A stretch of DNA of 64,000 nt from Areca catechu (GCA_021397845.1 CM038047.1:130368112-130432111); one strand, 5' to 3'. Counted from the stretch's first letter, positions 35,244-47,799 are shown. Translations and numbers: made by a program. Notes: generated by a model not told the origin, from the letters alone.

Positions 35244-35633
35244 CTATAAACGATCCCTTGGTAAACTCATTTTATCAAAAGCATCATAAAATATGATATC
35301 TACAAAGCTTCCATTGTCCACTAGAATTCTTTTTATATCATAATTCACAATAGTCAAAGAAACAACTATAGCATCTTCATAGGATGTCTGAATGCCTTCA
35401 GCATAGATGCCTGAGAAGGTAATGATTTGATCTCTGCCTCTTTGATGTAGGGCCCCTACTTGGACCACACGAGCATAGGTCCTCCTTGTAAACAAGCTCG
35501 TGCCTCCAACTATGGATCGTCCAACAATGGTGTGGATGACTCCGATAGTAGGCTTGTTGTCGACTTGATGTTTAGGAACAAGTTGGAGCTTGTAGCTTGA
35601 AGCCTCGACATCCTTTGGGCAGTTGACATTCAT
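35244..35633 (-). pseudogene. Element F aspartic protease
   Basis: A 129-residue open stretch with the motif IKRILVDNGSFVDIIFYDAF. Tat-like proteases usually have DNGSS(A/S)DI(L/I) here, with the catalytic Asp before NGS. The upstream part has HTIVGRSIVGGTSL, a variant of the usual I.GG..GG segment. It opens with MNVNCPKDVEA. Locally intact, but the flanking gag and RT are broken. Confidence 0.8.
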
Positions 35634-35639
35634 TCATGG

Positions 35640-37400
35640 GTAACCTTTCCAAACAAGTGCTTCAATCTCCTTCTTCAAGGAGAAACAATCCTTGGTATCA
35701 TATCTATGGTTTCGATGAAAGTGATAGTATTTCTTTAGATCATGCTAGGATTGTTGGTTCATCTTTCTGGGCCAATGAACCTTGTCCTAATTCTTTATTT
35801 CCATCATGATTGGCCTCTAGGAGGTATTCGAGGCATGAAGTCCTTGAAGCACTGAGGGTTCCTGATTTGATGAGGTGGCATCTCATCACTCTTCTGCTTC
35901 TTCAATTGGGGAGTAGGGTTATCCTCCCTAGCTCTCTTTCACTCTACCTTCTCCTTCCATTTCTTTGCCATCCCCTCCTTAGCATTGATATACTTATCAA
36001 CATGGACAAGGAGCTTAGTGAAGTCATGGAAAAATCTCTTTAATAGGGAGAAGTCAAAGCTATTTGCCTTCAATCCCTTCTTGAGGGCCGACATAGTGAC
36101 TGAGTAGTCTAGGCCATGGACTTCCAACATGGCTGCTTTGAAGTAAATCATGTAGCTTCGAAGTAACTCATGTAGCTTCGAAGTGACTCTCCATATTCCC
36201 CTTAGATGGAGAAAAGGGTATCAATGCCCTTGGCTTCTGGCTGCTCTAAAATTACACAGCAAATAGACAACCAAACTCCTTAAAGGAATGGAGAAAGTTT
36301 GGTTGGAGTCTAGTGTACCAGGCTTGAGCAGCACCTTGTAGAGTGGCATAAAAGGACTTTCATAGCAAAACATCCAAGGCCCTTTGCAACATCATGAGAG
36401 TCTTGAAGCTCTTCATGTACTTGTAAGGGTTGGTGGTGCCTTTACAAGTCCCATCGATGGAACCTTAAAGTGGCGAGGGATAGGCTTTTCCATGATATGG
36501 CCTGAGAATGGAGGGTGAGCGATGAACAATGGCTCACCCCCTAGAGCTAGCTAATGCTAACAAAGGATCTCGAGGTAATGATCCATCTCCTAAAGCTTCC
36601 AGTCTAGCTTATCTTGCAGCTTGGGCTCCTCTCTAGGCCAACAATGTGTGGATCTACTTGTAGAGGAGTCTTGAGAAGAACAAGATGGTGAAAGAGGAGT
36701 AGCAAGTTCACCCTCAGTTCACACTCTTTACCTTGCTAGCTGCTACCTAAGTGAGGGCAGTGACCTGGGTCACCTTTCTTGAACTGAATGGTTGAGAGTG
36801 ATGGTGGGGAGAGGCTCACTCTGACCTGTGATGGGTTGATCGAGATACCTAGGGAGCCTCTTCTAGGCTGGCGGGGTGAGACAAATCACTTCACCTTAGG
36901 CTTCTTGAAGGAGGAGGGAGATCAAGGTGCACTGGTTTCTGGGTGTTTGCTCGACACTATAGTGGGTTGATGAGGTACCTGCTACAAGCCCCACATTATG
37001 GTGATTAGTGCTTGGACCTACTATAGAAGTTGCTCATGCTGACATCTAGAATAGTCAGTACTTCCATGATGTTCAAGTATTAGGCATGATTGACCAACTC
37101 CATAAGGACCTCCAAAAGGGTGATAAACAGTACTACCAGGGCCTTCTTGTTCTTTATTCTCAAGAAGTGGAGAGCAACCATTCTTCTAGCATCAATCTAT
37201 TACTTCCGGATAGCAGAGTTAGCCTAGGTTGTTGAGCTAGAGTCAGGGAATGATGGTAGCCACTGGATAGGTGAACAAAATCTTCAGATCTGGGCAAAGA
37301 TGTGGGTCCTTGTTCAATCCCTCCAACTGGCCCTGCAAAACTACCATAGACAAGAAAGTCCACTCATGATGGGGCATTCTCTAGCAATAGACCCTTTAAT
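35640..37400 (-). pseudogene. Element F Gag, decayed
   Basis: 35,939-36,151 encodes GLDYSVTMSALKKGLKANSF and DFTKLLVHVDKYINAKEG, the second half of a Ty3/gypsy Gag (Retrotrans_gag). Around 36,240-36,490 are MEKPIPRHFKVPS and CCKGPWMFCYESPFMPLYKV pieces of its first half. The tail near 35,640-35,760 has HFHRNHRYDTKDCFSLKKEI, a degenerate zinc-binding segment seen in Tat Gag. The region to 37,400 is an N-terminal extension without recognised motifs. Confidence 0.75.
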
Positions 37401-38300
37401 GCCAAGTCAATCTCTCATGAAAACAAATAGAAGAGGTTTGAACCAAGATGGATAAAGGTGTGGGGGTGATGGTGGTGACAATATAAGGTGGAGAGCAAAA
37501 GAGATGGGCTTTGATCTTGGTGGAAGAGACAGGTTATAATGCATATAGAGCCCATTTTTGAAAGAAGGCATGCAAGGAAGTCTTCACTTCCATGAGGGTC
37601 TTGGGCAAAAAGGCTTTATAGGCAAAAGCAAGTACCTATTACCTTCGAGGATGTGGTCTGCGCTCCAAGGAATAATGACATGTAAGTCCCAAGGTTGTTG
37701 AAATCATGAATCTCACTTAGTGGAAGTAGTGAGTTGGCTGGTCTCTTGTCATTTAGTAGGTGGAAGACTCCATAACTCCTTCAGGTTGCAAAAAAACTAA
37801 GTGGCAGAGGTTGGACAGATGTTTTGTCATCCTCTAATGGGGACACGTGTCAAGCTACTAAAGACGGTCGCTAGCATCATGGTGGACAGCTCGCCTAGGG
37901 TGTATCAAATACAAATGATGAATGGAGACTCTACCAACTCAAAGTCTCCGTTTTAATATATTTATACTAGCATTAACCTATGCAATATGTAAGATGCAAT
38001 TTATATTATTTTCCTAACAATTCTTGAAATCAATAGTTAATATATTATGTTCCTAAAACATATATGATCAATGATTTCTTTTGCATTACTTTTCTATATA
38101 TCATCCATAATATTAAAAATTTTTAACAAATCTATAATGTATTTATGTTATTGCATTAACTCTATTGTATTAATGTGCATTTGGCAATTATACTACTTTT
38201 TCATAATTATACGAATCTTTATGAATAAAGATTGGATGATGTGGATATAATAATTCTAAATATGAATAAATTGTAAAATATGAAAAAGTGATGCCATAAA
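37401..38300. other. Possible Element F 5' leader/LTR remains, then AT-rich DNA
   Basis: No coding similarity. On the minus strand TATAAATATA at about 37,957-37,966 is a good TATA box, which suggests that part of a 5' LTR survives here, but no LTR border or primer site was found. From about 37,990 to SIRE-1 the DNA is AT-rich with nothing recognisable. Confidence 0.35.
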
Positions 38301-40073
38301 TGTTGACCCCATAAGTGATTTTGATGATAACCAAACATTGGAGCATATACTTTTATTTCAAACAACTCTTCAAGTGGTTTACAAGTTTTTGTAGGATGGT
38401 TTATTTGTTCAAACTTCAACTCCTACATCTTTAGTTCTTGATTTGAGTTGTGTTGTAATCTGATTTTGTAAAGAAGAACCCAATGAAATTGCTAAGAAAA
38501 AATTTGTAAAAAGGGTTACTTCTGTGTATGTGTGCCTTAGAATTATTTTGAGTTAGTGTGCATGTAAAATATAAAAGTGTTGGTAAGAGTTTTTCTTTAA
38601 GTTCAATTGTAAAAATCCTGAAGAAGCTACTCGAGACGACCTAGCATGTTGAAGAGCCAACTACACCTCATGGCACGAGCAAGGTTCTGGTACGTAGCAA
38701 TCCGAGCCGACTAGAAGGTAACCGAGCCAACTCGAGTGAATTCGAGTCGACTGGAATATGTCCGAGCTGACTCCTCCAGAGTCCAGTTTTTGAAGATTTA
38801 TGAGAATAGCCAGGCGAGCCGACCCGAACCTCAAAGAGCCAACTCTACCAGACCTAATTTTGAAGATCTGAGAAAGCAAGCCAACCCGAACTGCATCGAG
38901 TCGACTATTCTAGAGTAAGGATTTCAAAACCTGAGAAGAAGAGCCGACCAAAGATCAAAAGAGCTGACTCCTCGAGTTCAAGATTTTCAAGGATATAAGT
39001 TCGAGCCGACCCGAGATATCAAGAGCCGACTCGTCTAGAGTGAAGTTTTGTACCCTGAGATAAAGAGCCGACTGCATTGAAGATTTGATGACTCGACCTA
39101 TTGACTGGAAGGATCCGAGCCGACTCGAGGGAATCCAAGCCGACTCGAATATCGCTTTCAGGTATCTAATGGCTAGTTCCAAAATTTCTTTTTGAATGCC
39201 AAAAAGTGCTCCAATGGTCACAAATCACTTTCCAATGGTCTACAATGGCTAGAACTACCCTAAAGTGATGGAAAACCTTATATTTAAGAGAGTTGAGCTT
39301 CTCTCAAGTAAGTTTTTGAAAGTTCTTAAAAGTCTTGAAGCTATATTGAATATCCTACCTACCAACAAGCAAGAGAGCACAAGAGCATTCAAGTCAGCCT
39401 TCAAGCCTTCACCAACTCTAATCTGAAGCTTGAAGCAATTTGGGAAGAAGCCACTGAAGCAATTAAAGCTCATTCAAGTGCAATCCAAGTGGACTTCTAA
39501 CAAGCTGCACTGGCAACTATCTGACAAATTGAGTTTGTCATTTATTGTTACATTTATTTCAATTCATCTTTAAATTATTGGATTATTGATGAGTCCGGTT
39601 GAAAAACCAAATAGGTTCTTGGTGAGCCTTTGATAAAAATCAAGTGTTGGGTTCTTGGTGATCCTGGTAAAACCAAATTAGGTTCTTGGTGATCCTATGA
39701 AAACCAAGTTGGGTTTCTTTGGTGATCTTATTTAAAACCAAAGGGTGTCGGGTTTTCTTTGGTGATCCCGTTAAAACCAAAGTGTAGAGGTTTTGGATTA
39801 TGATCCTACAAAATAATCTGACTATATTTGGATGTGAATATAGTGGAAATCCTAAGTGGTATCTTGGATAGTGGACGTAGGAGCTGGGTTGCTCCAAAAC
39901 ACTATAAATTTGGTGTGTTTGTGTTGTGCTTCTTCATTCTTATTTAGCTTCCATAATTTACTACTCTATCACAGCACCTAACACTTTGTAAGGAATTTTT
40001 AATTACACATTATCTGCTTTAAATTTTTTAAATTTCCAATTCACCCCCCTCTTGGATAGCCACCTGGGCAATA
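38301..40073 (+). repeat. SIRE-1 5' LTR
   Basis: 1,773 bp from TGTTGACCCCATAAG to GGGCAATA (the final CA has decayed to TA). It holds a cluster of CGAGCCGACTCG-like motifs (about 38,630-39,150), a block of five or six degenerate 35-40-bp repeats built on AACCAAATTAGGTTCTTGGT (about 39,600-39,790), and TATAAAT at 39,903-39,909, about 165 bp before the U5 end. Confidence 0.93.
38630..39150 (+). repeat. GTCGAC-type palindrome cluster in the SIRE-1 5' LTR
   Basis: About 15 spaced variants of GAGCCGACTCGAG, some fully palindromic around GTCGAC (TTCGAGTCGACTGG at about 38,744; ATCGAGTCGACTAT at about 38,895). Spacing is irregular, about 20-50 bp. The same cluster recurs in the 3' LTR (48,130-48,610) and in solo LTR G. 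Confidence 0.85.
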
Positions 40074-40075
40074 AC

Positions 40076-40088
40076 TGGTATTAGAGTA
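40076..40088 (+). promoter_or_regulatory. SIRE-1 primer-binding site
   Basis: TGGTATTAGAGTA, the tRNA-Met complement with C-to-T and other single changes, two bases past the LTR. Confidence 0.85.
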
Positions 40089-40118
40089 GTGTCTCTGATT
40101 ACACAAGAGTAAAGATTG

Positions 40119-41990
40119 ATGGCTCATCCCATTAGTACATCCTTGGTGGAAGGCCAATCTAGTAATAGACCTCCACTCTTCACAGGCACAAATTATTCTT
40201 ATTGGAAAGCAAGAATGAAAATCTATATACAAGCTATTGATTTTCAATTGTAGAAGGTCATTCTTAAAGGGCCACATGTTCCCATGATCAAAATTGATGG
40301 CGTGGATGTCCCTAAGCCTGAAGAGGAATGGGATGAACACGACATGAAATTAGGAGAATTGAATGCCAAAGCAATGAATTTGCTATACTGTGCTTTGGAT
40401 TCAAATGAGTTTAATCAAATTTTTACTTGCTCTTCGGCAAAGAAAATTTGGGATAAACTTGAGATGACCCATGAAGGAACTTCTCAAGTGAAAACTTCAA
40501 AGATTAATCTTTTAGTGCACAATTATGAATTGTTTAAAATGGAGCCTAATGAAAATATTTCTGCCATGTACACTAGATTTACAGATATTATTAACGGTTT
40601 GAAAAGTCTTGGCAGGGTATACTCAAATGCTGATCTAGTACAGAAGATATTGAGATCACTTCTTGACAAATGGGATCCTAAAGTTACTGTCATCCAGGAA
40701 GCTAAAGACCTAAACACTTTATCCTTGGATGAACTAATGGGTTCCCTCATCACACACAAACTAGCCATGCAGCATAGAACAGATGATGATCAGAAGATGA
40801 AGAAAACTATTGCATTCAAGGCTGCATTGGAATCAAAGATTGATGAAGAATCAGAAGATGACTCTACCTCCTCCTAAGATGATCTAGAAGATGAAAACAT
40901 TGCAATGGTCGTGAAGAGATTCAGAAAGTTTATGGGAAAAAAGAAAATAAGGTACAACAAAAAATTCCATAAACAAGGAGAACATTAGAAAGAAAAGGAC
41001 AAGGACAAAAACAAAGATAAGGAACAAGTCCCCACCTGCTATGAATGTAAAAAACCGGGGCACATTCATCCAGACTGTCCACTGTTGAAGAAATTTTTCA
41101 AAAAGAAGAAAAAGAAAGCGATGGTTGCCACGTGGAGCGACAGTGAAGACTCCACTTCAATTGAAGAGGAAGAGATCACGAAAATAGCGAACTTATGTTT
41201 AATGGGTCTTGAGGATGAGGTAACTTCAATCGACACTCAAATTGAATTTACATTCGATGAATTAAATTTTGCATTTCATGATCTTTTATCTGAATATAAA
41301 AAGGCTGGAGTAAAGATTAGATCTCTAAAGAATACTAATGATTCTTTACTTAAAGAAAAAGAAGAGATTTCATAAAAGAACATTTTATTGTAAAAAGAAC
41401 TTCATGCCTTTTCTGAAAATTACAATGTTTTAAAGACTGAAAATAATGATTATCTTGATAAAAATAAAGTTTTATTAAAAGAAAATCTTGAGTTGAAAAA
41501 GGAGGTTGAAAAACTCAAGCCACTTGTTGAAAAACTAACTCTATCCTCTAACAAGCTTGAGTTAATTCTTAAAGAACAAAGAATTTCTGGTAATAAAGCT
41601 AGAATAGGTTTTAATGCTTCAAGTTCAAATTATATTTCAGCAACTACATTTGTGAAACAAAAAGATTTTGTTTTCAAGCTTACTTCTCAAAAGGCTTTTG
41701 TGACAAAAGGTTCTACTTCCATTTCAAAAGCTATTTTGTATGTTCCAAAAAATTCAAATACGAAACCTGCTGTTTCTGCATCTCATGCATCTAGAATTTT
41801 AAAGTATAAATTTTTTCAAAATTCTAGGATCAGATATTTTGCTTGCAAAGAGATGGGACATAAAGCTTTTAACTGCAATACTGTTAGAAATGTCCTTAAT
41901 AAATCAAGAAAGATTTGGGTTCCCAAAGGAACCACCTCAGCTAACCTACAAGGATCTAAGTTAGCTTGGGTACCTAAAAGAATTCGTTGA
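40119..41990 (+). pseudogene. SIRE-1 Gag with coiled coil and two CCHC knuckles
   Basis: ATG at 40,119 (MAHPISTSLVEGQ) opens the frame that contains the long open stretch 40,284-40,877. Motifs: NYSYWKARMKIYIQAIDF, then an amber TAG at codon 45 where the family has Trp, then WDEHDMKLGELNAKAMNLLY and MYTRFTDIINGLKSLGR (UBN2-type Gag). A zinc knuckle CYECKKPGHIHPDC lies near 41,038-41,079. A Glu/Lys/Leu-rich coiled coil follows (41,100-41,580), then a second knuckle FACKEMGHKAFNC whose first Cys is Tyr. Stops also at about 40,875, 40,987 and 41,373. Confidence 0.85.
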
Positions 41991-42037
41991 TTATGTTGCA
42001 GGAATATCTTGTAGCCCAGAAATTAAAGAAAATATAG

Positions 42038-45000
42038 TATCTCGACAGTGGCTGTTCAAGGCATATGACGGGTGACAAAGATCAATTCATCACCCTGGAA
42101 ATGAAAGGAGGTATGGTTACCTTTGGAGACAATGGCAAAGGAAACATAATCAGAGTTGGTAAGATCAAAATAACCTCCTGCACTTTCATTGAAAATGTAT
42201 TGCTAGTAGATAAATTAAAGCATAATTTATTAAATATTAGTCAATTATGTGATAAAGGCTTCAAGGTTATCTTTGAATCTTTTATGTGTATAGTAACAAA
42301 CTCTCTTGATTCTAGTAGTAAATTCATTGGACATATACTTGAAAATATTTATATGGTAGATCTAAATAATCTTGCCATATCAAGTAATTTTAGTTTAGTT
42401 GCAATGAATGCTAAGACCAAGGAGTCTTGCTTATTATGGCATAGATGATTAGGTCATGTTAGCATGCATACTATTGCCAAGTTGATTTCTAAAAATTTAG
42501 TTAAAGGCATGCCTAAGTTTAAAGTAGATTTTGATCATGTTTGTGATGCATGCCAAATAGGTAAACAAACTAGAAGGAGATTTAAATCCAAAAATATGAT
42601 TTTAACTTTTAGAACTCTAGAACTACTTCACATGGACTTATTTGGACCAACTAGGACCACAAGCCTAGGAGGTATGAAATATGCCTTTGTGATTGTAGAT
42701 GATTTTTCCAGATTTACATGGATTTTATTTATTGCTCATAAAGATGAAACCTTCAAAGTATTTCAAAAATTTCACAAAAAGGTTTCAAATCAGAAAAATA
42801 TTTCAATAATTTCAATTAGGAGTGATCACGATACTGAATTTGAAAATCAGTTTTTTGATGATTATTGTACTGAAAATGGCATTGATCATAACTTCTCCAC
42901 TCCTAGAACACCACAACAAAATGATGTTGTAGAGAGAAAAAATAGGACTTTGGAAGAAATGGCCAGAACAATATTATGTGAAGGTAATCTTCCAAGGTAC
43001 TTTTGGGCAGAAGTGGTGAACACTTCTTGTTATATTTTAAACTGCATTTTGATCCGTCCTATTTTGAAGAAAACCCCCTATGAGCTTTGGAATGAAAAGA
43101 AACACAATATCAATTACGTTCATGTGTTTGGATGCAAATGCTCTGTGCTTAATAATGGTAAAGAAAATCTAGGAAAATTTGATACTAAATCTGATGAAGC
43201 AATTTTTTTGGTTATCATTACATAGCAAAGCATATAAAGTATTCAATAAAAGGACTCTTACTGTTGAAGAGTCAATGCATATTATTTTTGATGAAACTAA
43301 CCTTTCACCATCTAGAAAAGATGAGTGTATTGGCAACTATGCTAGTATAATTCAAAAGAAGATGGAAGACATGACCATACAAGAAAGACCAATTGAAGAA
43401 GGAGATGCAACGGTAAGGATCGTACAGATCTACCAACTGAATAGAGGTATGCTACTTTCCATCCTAAAGAATTAATTATTGGTGATCCTTCACAAGGTAT
43501 TAGGACTAGGTTTGCACATAGAACTGCACATGACTACCTAGCTTTTGTATCTTAAATAAAGCCTCATACATTAGAGAAGCTGAAAATGACCCAAACTGGA
43601 TGATGGCTATGCATGAAGAATTGAACCAGTTTGAAAGAAACAAGGTTTCGACATTAGTTGATAGACCTAAAGACCACCCAATCATAGGAACCAAATGGGT
43701 CTATAGGAACAAATTAGATGAACAAGAAAATGTCATTAGAAACAAAGCTAGAATAGTGGCTAAGGGATATAGTCAAGAAGAAGGTATTAATTTTGATGAA
43801 ACATATGCACCCGTAGCAAGACTAGAAGATAGTAGATTACTTCTTACATTTGCTTACTACATGAATTTTATTTTTTTCAAATGGATGTAAAAAGTGTGTT
43901 TTTAAATGGTTTTATCTTCGAACAAGTTTTTGAAGAACAACCACCAAGTTTTGAAGATCATGTTTTTCCAAACCATGTGTTTAAATTATATAAAGCTTTA
44001 TATGGTTTGAAACAAGCACCCCGAGCCTGGTATGATAGACTTAGCACTTTCTTGATTGAAAATGATTTTTCAAGAGAAAATATTGATAAAACCCTTTTCA
44101 TCAAAAAGAAAAACAATGACATATTAGTTGTACAAATTTAGGTTGATGATATTACATTTGGTACAACTAATGAAAGTTTTTGTGAAGAATTTGCTAAGCA
44201 AATGCAGGGAGAATTTGAAATGACCTAATGGGTGAACTTAACTACTTCCTCGGACTTCAACTTAAGCAAACTAAGGAAGGAATCTTCATCAACCAAGTCA
44301 AATACACTAAAGAAATAATCAAGAAGTTTGATATGGAGATGAGCAAACAAATGAGCACACCCATGAGCCCATCTTGCAGATTGGACAAAGATGAAAATGG
44401 ATCTAATGTTGATCAAAAGCTATATAGAGGTATAATCAGATTCTTATTATATTTAACTGCAAGTAGACCGGATATCTTATATAGGGTATGTGTATGTGCT
44501 AGATTTCAATGTAATCCCAAAGAAACACATATACTTGCTATTAAAAGAATATTGAGATATTTGAAAGGTACAAGTAATCTAGGTCTTTGGTTTTCAAAAC
44601 AATCATCTTTGAATTTAATCAAATTTTTTGATGTTGATTATGCTAGTTGTAGAATTGATAGAAAGAGCACTAGTGGCACATGCCAATTTCAAGGGTTGAA
44701 TTTAATCTCATGGCACTATAAGAAACAAAACTCGGTACCACTTTCTACTACTGAGACAGAGTATATTACTGTAGGGAGTTGTTGTGCACAAGTGGTACGG
44801 ATTAAACAACAACTAGAAGACTTTGGTGTTACACAATGCAAAATTCCTATCAAGTGTGATAATACAAGTGCTATAAAATTGACCAAAAATCCTATTCAGC
44901 ATTCTAGGACTAAACATATAGAGATTAGACACCATTTTATTAGAGACCATGTTTTGAATGGTGACATAGAACTAGAGTTTATCCCTACTGAGAAATAATT

Positions 45001-45082
45001 AGCTGATATTTTTACTAAACCACTAAACTCGGATAGATTTGAATTGCTTAGAGGAGAATTAGGGCTTTATGATCCTTTCTAA
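42038..45082 (+). pseudogene. SIRE-1 Pol: protease, integrase, RT, RNase H
   Basis: The protease motif YLDSGCSRHMTG (42,038 on) follows a TAG that replaces the usual Trp. Pre-integrase WHR-stop-LGH lies near 42,440. Integrase 42,600-43,225 shows LLHMDLFGPTRTTSLGG, VDDFSRFTWILF and PQQNDVVERKNRTLEEMART. RT starts near 43,575 (NDPNWMMAMHEELNQF, GTKWVYRNKLDE, NKARIVAKGYSQEEGINFDE) and continues after a frameshift at about 43,890 (KALYGLKQAPRAWYDRL); the active site VDDITFG follows a stop. RNase H is at 44,228-44,998 (STTETEYITVGSCCAQVVRI) and the tail ends at 45,082. At least two frameshifts and five stops. Confidence 0.9.
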
Positions 45083-45229
45083 ATTTCCTAACCTAATTTC
45101 CTTTAAAATTAAGGATAAATTATCTAGGAGACCTCCTATAACTGCTCATGTTTGTTGAATAACTTTCCTTAAAATTTTATTTGATTGAAATCAATTTTTG
45201 AATCATTTCATTTATTATGAAAAGTTTCT

Positions 45230-45400
45230 GTTCGAGTCGACTCGAGCAATTTTGCTCTGGTGGAACTGGCTCGAATGTCTGAAATTTCTATTTTGCTCTA
45301 GTCGAGCCGACTAGGTCAACCTGATATCTTGCCTAGCCAACTCAATGTTCTGACCGACTCGAATGTTTCTAGGGCTAAGCGAGCTGACTCGAAAGTCGAG
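45230..45400 (+). repeat. GTCGAC-type palindromes between SIRE-1 pol and env-like ORF
   Basis: Contains a perfect palindrome CGAGTCGACTCG at 45,233-45,244, then GTCGAGCCGACTAG, CTGACCGACTCGAA and GCGAGCTGACTCGA. These are the same motif as in the LTR cluster, about 150 bp after the pol stop and 150 bp before the env-like start. Confidence 0.85.
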
Positions 45401-45546
45401 AATTCGCTGGTTAAATAGTTCAATGTAATCTTTTCTTGAACTTAACTCTTTCTATTTTCTCTTCAAACTCACCCTACTCCACTCGGAACCTTTACCAATC
45501 TCTCAAGAGCCATTCCTAGATCCTTGATTTCCTAAATCCCACTCCA

Positions 45547-46967
45547 ATGGCTCCATGAAGATCTGCAAGAAAGATTCTTCAAGTAGGTGAATCAAGCACA
45601 CGTAGTGAAGATGCATAAGGAAAAGGAGAAAAGAGGAAAAGGTCTACCACTCCTGAGCAACAAGAAGAAGAAACTCCTCCTCCCGGATAGATTATCTCTA
45701 TGGCCAACCGGCCCGTTACATGCGGAAGAAGGATAGATTTCTCATTTCTAGAAGAAATGGAAATGAAGATCGGAAGATGGATAGATAGCCAGGGTTGGAA
45801 GTATTTCTATTCATTGGACATTTTAACCTACCCCTCACTGGTATGGATTTTCTATGAAAATATAGTTCTTAAAGAATATCATTTGGAATAAACTGTTAAG
45901 GGAGTGAAAGTCATTATGGATGAAGAAAGTTGGGCAGCTTGCTTCAAATGCCAACGGACTGTGCCACCGAGCTTACCCTACTGGACAAAGAGCACACTCT
46001 ATAGCTTATTTTGGAAAAAGAAGATGTGAGCTCTGTTCAACATGTTCAGGCTAACTTATTGTCAAAGGAAATGAGGCTTCTTCATAATATGGTCAGCAAA
46101 TATTTCTTCCCAGAACCGATCATTTTGATTGGGTAAGCGAGAAAGACATGACTTTTATGGGATATTTAATAGAAGAAAAGCCCCTCATCCTTCCTTATAT
46201 AATGATGATTCAAATGACTGAAGCAGCTAAGAAAGTTAAAGCCTGCCTACTCTACAATATAGTTTTTACCTTATTGTTTGAAGAAGCTAGAATTAATCTA
46301 ACCAATGAGATAGGCAAGCCTCTACATCACTCTGACACTTATTCCTTCAATTCACTGAAAAGAATGGGTTATAAATTACAAGGAGTATGCATAAAGAAAG
46401 TGTCTAGTCAGTTTGCTACTACTTCCTCAGAAGAAGATGAAGCTACTGCTATTGAAGACAAATCTGAAGATACAATGATTACTCCATCTGACCTTAAGAA
46501 GCTAATATTTTAGAAGATGGAAACTATCTCAAATTCATTAACATATCACATGAACTCTGTAATTGATGAAATGAAAAATACAGTTAATGCCAGCTTGCAG
46601 AAAATAAGATCTGAACAGAAGCTTCACAAGAAGAAAATGGAAAAGTAAATGAAAGATTTTAAAGAAGAAGTCAGAATTATCTTGCTGCAATCTCAGAAGG
46701 AAACAGTCACTATTGAAGATACTCCTGCATAGATCATCAAAGAGTCACTTGAGACTCCTGCTCCTATTCCTTCATCTGATCCACCCTCAGTCAAACCCAA
46801 ACCTGTTGTGACTGAGAAGAAACCCAAGGCAAAAAAAAAAGACTAAGACATTTAGAGCCCCTGTTAGAACTAGATTCAGGGATTTAAGGTTTAAACCCCT
46901 GAAAACTAAGACCTCTGATAAGATTATAGAGGTTGGCTCTTCTTCTTCTAGTGAAGAAGAAGAATAA
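45547..46967 (+). pseudogene. SIRE-1 env-like ORF (plant transposon domain)
   Basis: ATG at 45,547 (MAP, then TGA, then RSARK) to TAA at 46,967, with several stops and frameshifts. The best block, 46,148-46,513, reads IEEKPLILPYIMMIQMTEAA followed by LYNIVFTLLFEEARINL and HHSDTYSFNSLKRMGYKLQG. This matches the extra 3' ORF of Sireviruses, often called env-like and annotated as a putative plant transposon domain (Pfam Transposase_32, from memory). N-terminal: basic, then FSFLEEMEMKIGRWIDSQGW. C-terminal: coiled-coil-like, then Pro/Lys-rich, ending in Ser/Glu-rich. I see no signal peptide or membrane segment. Real envelope function is unproven for this family. Confidence 0.75.
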
Positions 46968-47274
46968 GTTGTCTAGTTAGTCTTTTGGTTGTTTTTGTAC
47001 TTCTGAATACGAATGCTCTACTTTTTATCTTTTACTGAATGAATGTACTTCTTTCATACTTTGTATGGCAAATTTCTCAATGAAATGAAATATCTTTTAG
47101 CAATTTCTGTTGTTGTCATACTCTATGTGATACAATATTCTTAATACAACAATGATGAAATTTTAATTAGAATTTCAAATTTAAGAAAGTGAAATTATCT
47201 TAAACAAATATTAAATACTTTCTCAATCTATTTCAAAATCTAAGCTTTATTGAACATACCTTTTTGATTGATTG

Positions 47275-47799
47275 ACAAAAAGGGAGAGAAAAGAGAAAAA
47301 TGGGAGAATGGTATCTATAATTGAGTTGTCATGAAAATTCTGATATCTATACTGATCTTCCTATTCAATTATTCTTAAAGTGCATAAAAAGAATGAAAAA
47401 GGGGGAGCACAAAAGTGATAGTATTCATTTGGATCTAACTGCTTAATTACTTTAAAACCTAGGGAAAGGGGGAGATTCTGTTAAAAGAATGGCTTTAATT
47501 CTAAACCCTTCTTTTGCTTTGATTACTCTAAAATTAGTCTAAATTCTTTCAATTTCAAACTTTGATACTCCATGTTTGTGCTAATTCTAACTTTATAAAG
47601 CTTACAAAGTCTAGTACTTTGAAATACACAAAAGCACTAATATCAATACTATACAATTTCATCTTTAGATCTTTGATACTTATTTACAAATACAGTTAGC
47701 TCAGATACATGTGAATATTCACTTTCAAATACATTTATACATGTAAGTGTAAAGAATGTTTCACGCCCAGTATTTTGTCATCAACAAAAAGGGGGAGAT
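47275..47799 (+). promoter_or_regulatory. SIRE-1 serial polypurine tracts
   Basis: Four purine runs precede the 3' LTR: ACAAAAAGGGAGAGAAAAGA (about 47,275), GAATGAAAAAGGGGGAGC (47,391), AGGGAAAGGGGGAGATT (47,461) and AAAAAGGGGGAGAT (47,786-47,799), the last touching the LTR. Multiple tracts are a known Sirevirus trait. Confidence 0.85.

Larger units (their letters stand above)
18734..37400 (-). mobile_element. Element F: Tat-like Ty3/gypsy with antisense extra ORF, heavily nested
   Basis: Minus-strand pol and gag blocks run from about 37,400 down to 29,560 in the gypsy order gag, protease, RT, RNase H, integrase. A plus-strand extra ORF (18,996 to about 23,220) begins next to a purine tract and an LTR end at 18,926. 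Extra ORFs between pol and the 3' LTR, sense or antisense, are known in the Tat lineage of plants. Interruptions: C in the 3' LTR, D at 25,100-29,466, solo LTR E at 32,264-34,376. The 5' LTR is not clear; the right end given is where gag similarity stops. Treating all blocks as one element is an inference from order and orientation. Confidence 0.65.

Noticed and set aside
35810..36043. Plus-strand ORF of 77 codons
   Set aside because: Opposite strand of the Element F Gag, with no motif of its own.
38630..39150. Plain microsatellite
   Set aside because: The motif is longer than a simple repeat, irregularly spaced, and recurs at defined places in the element.
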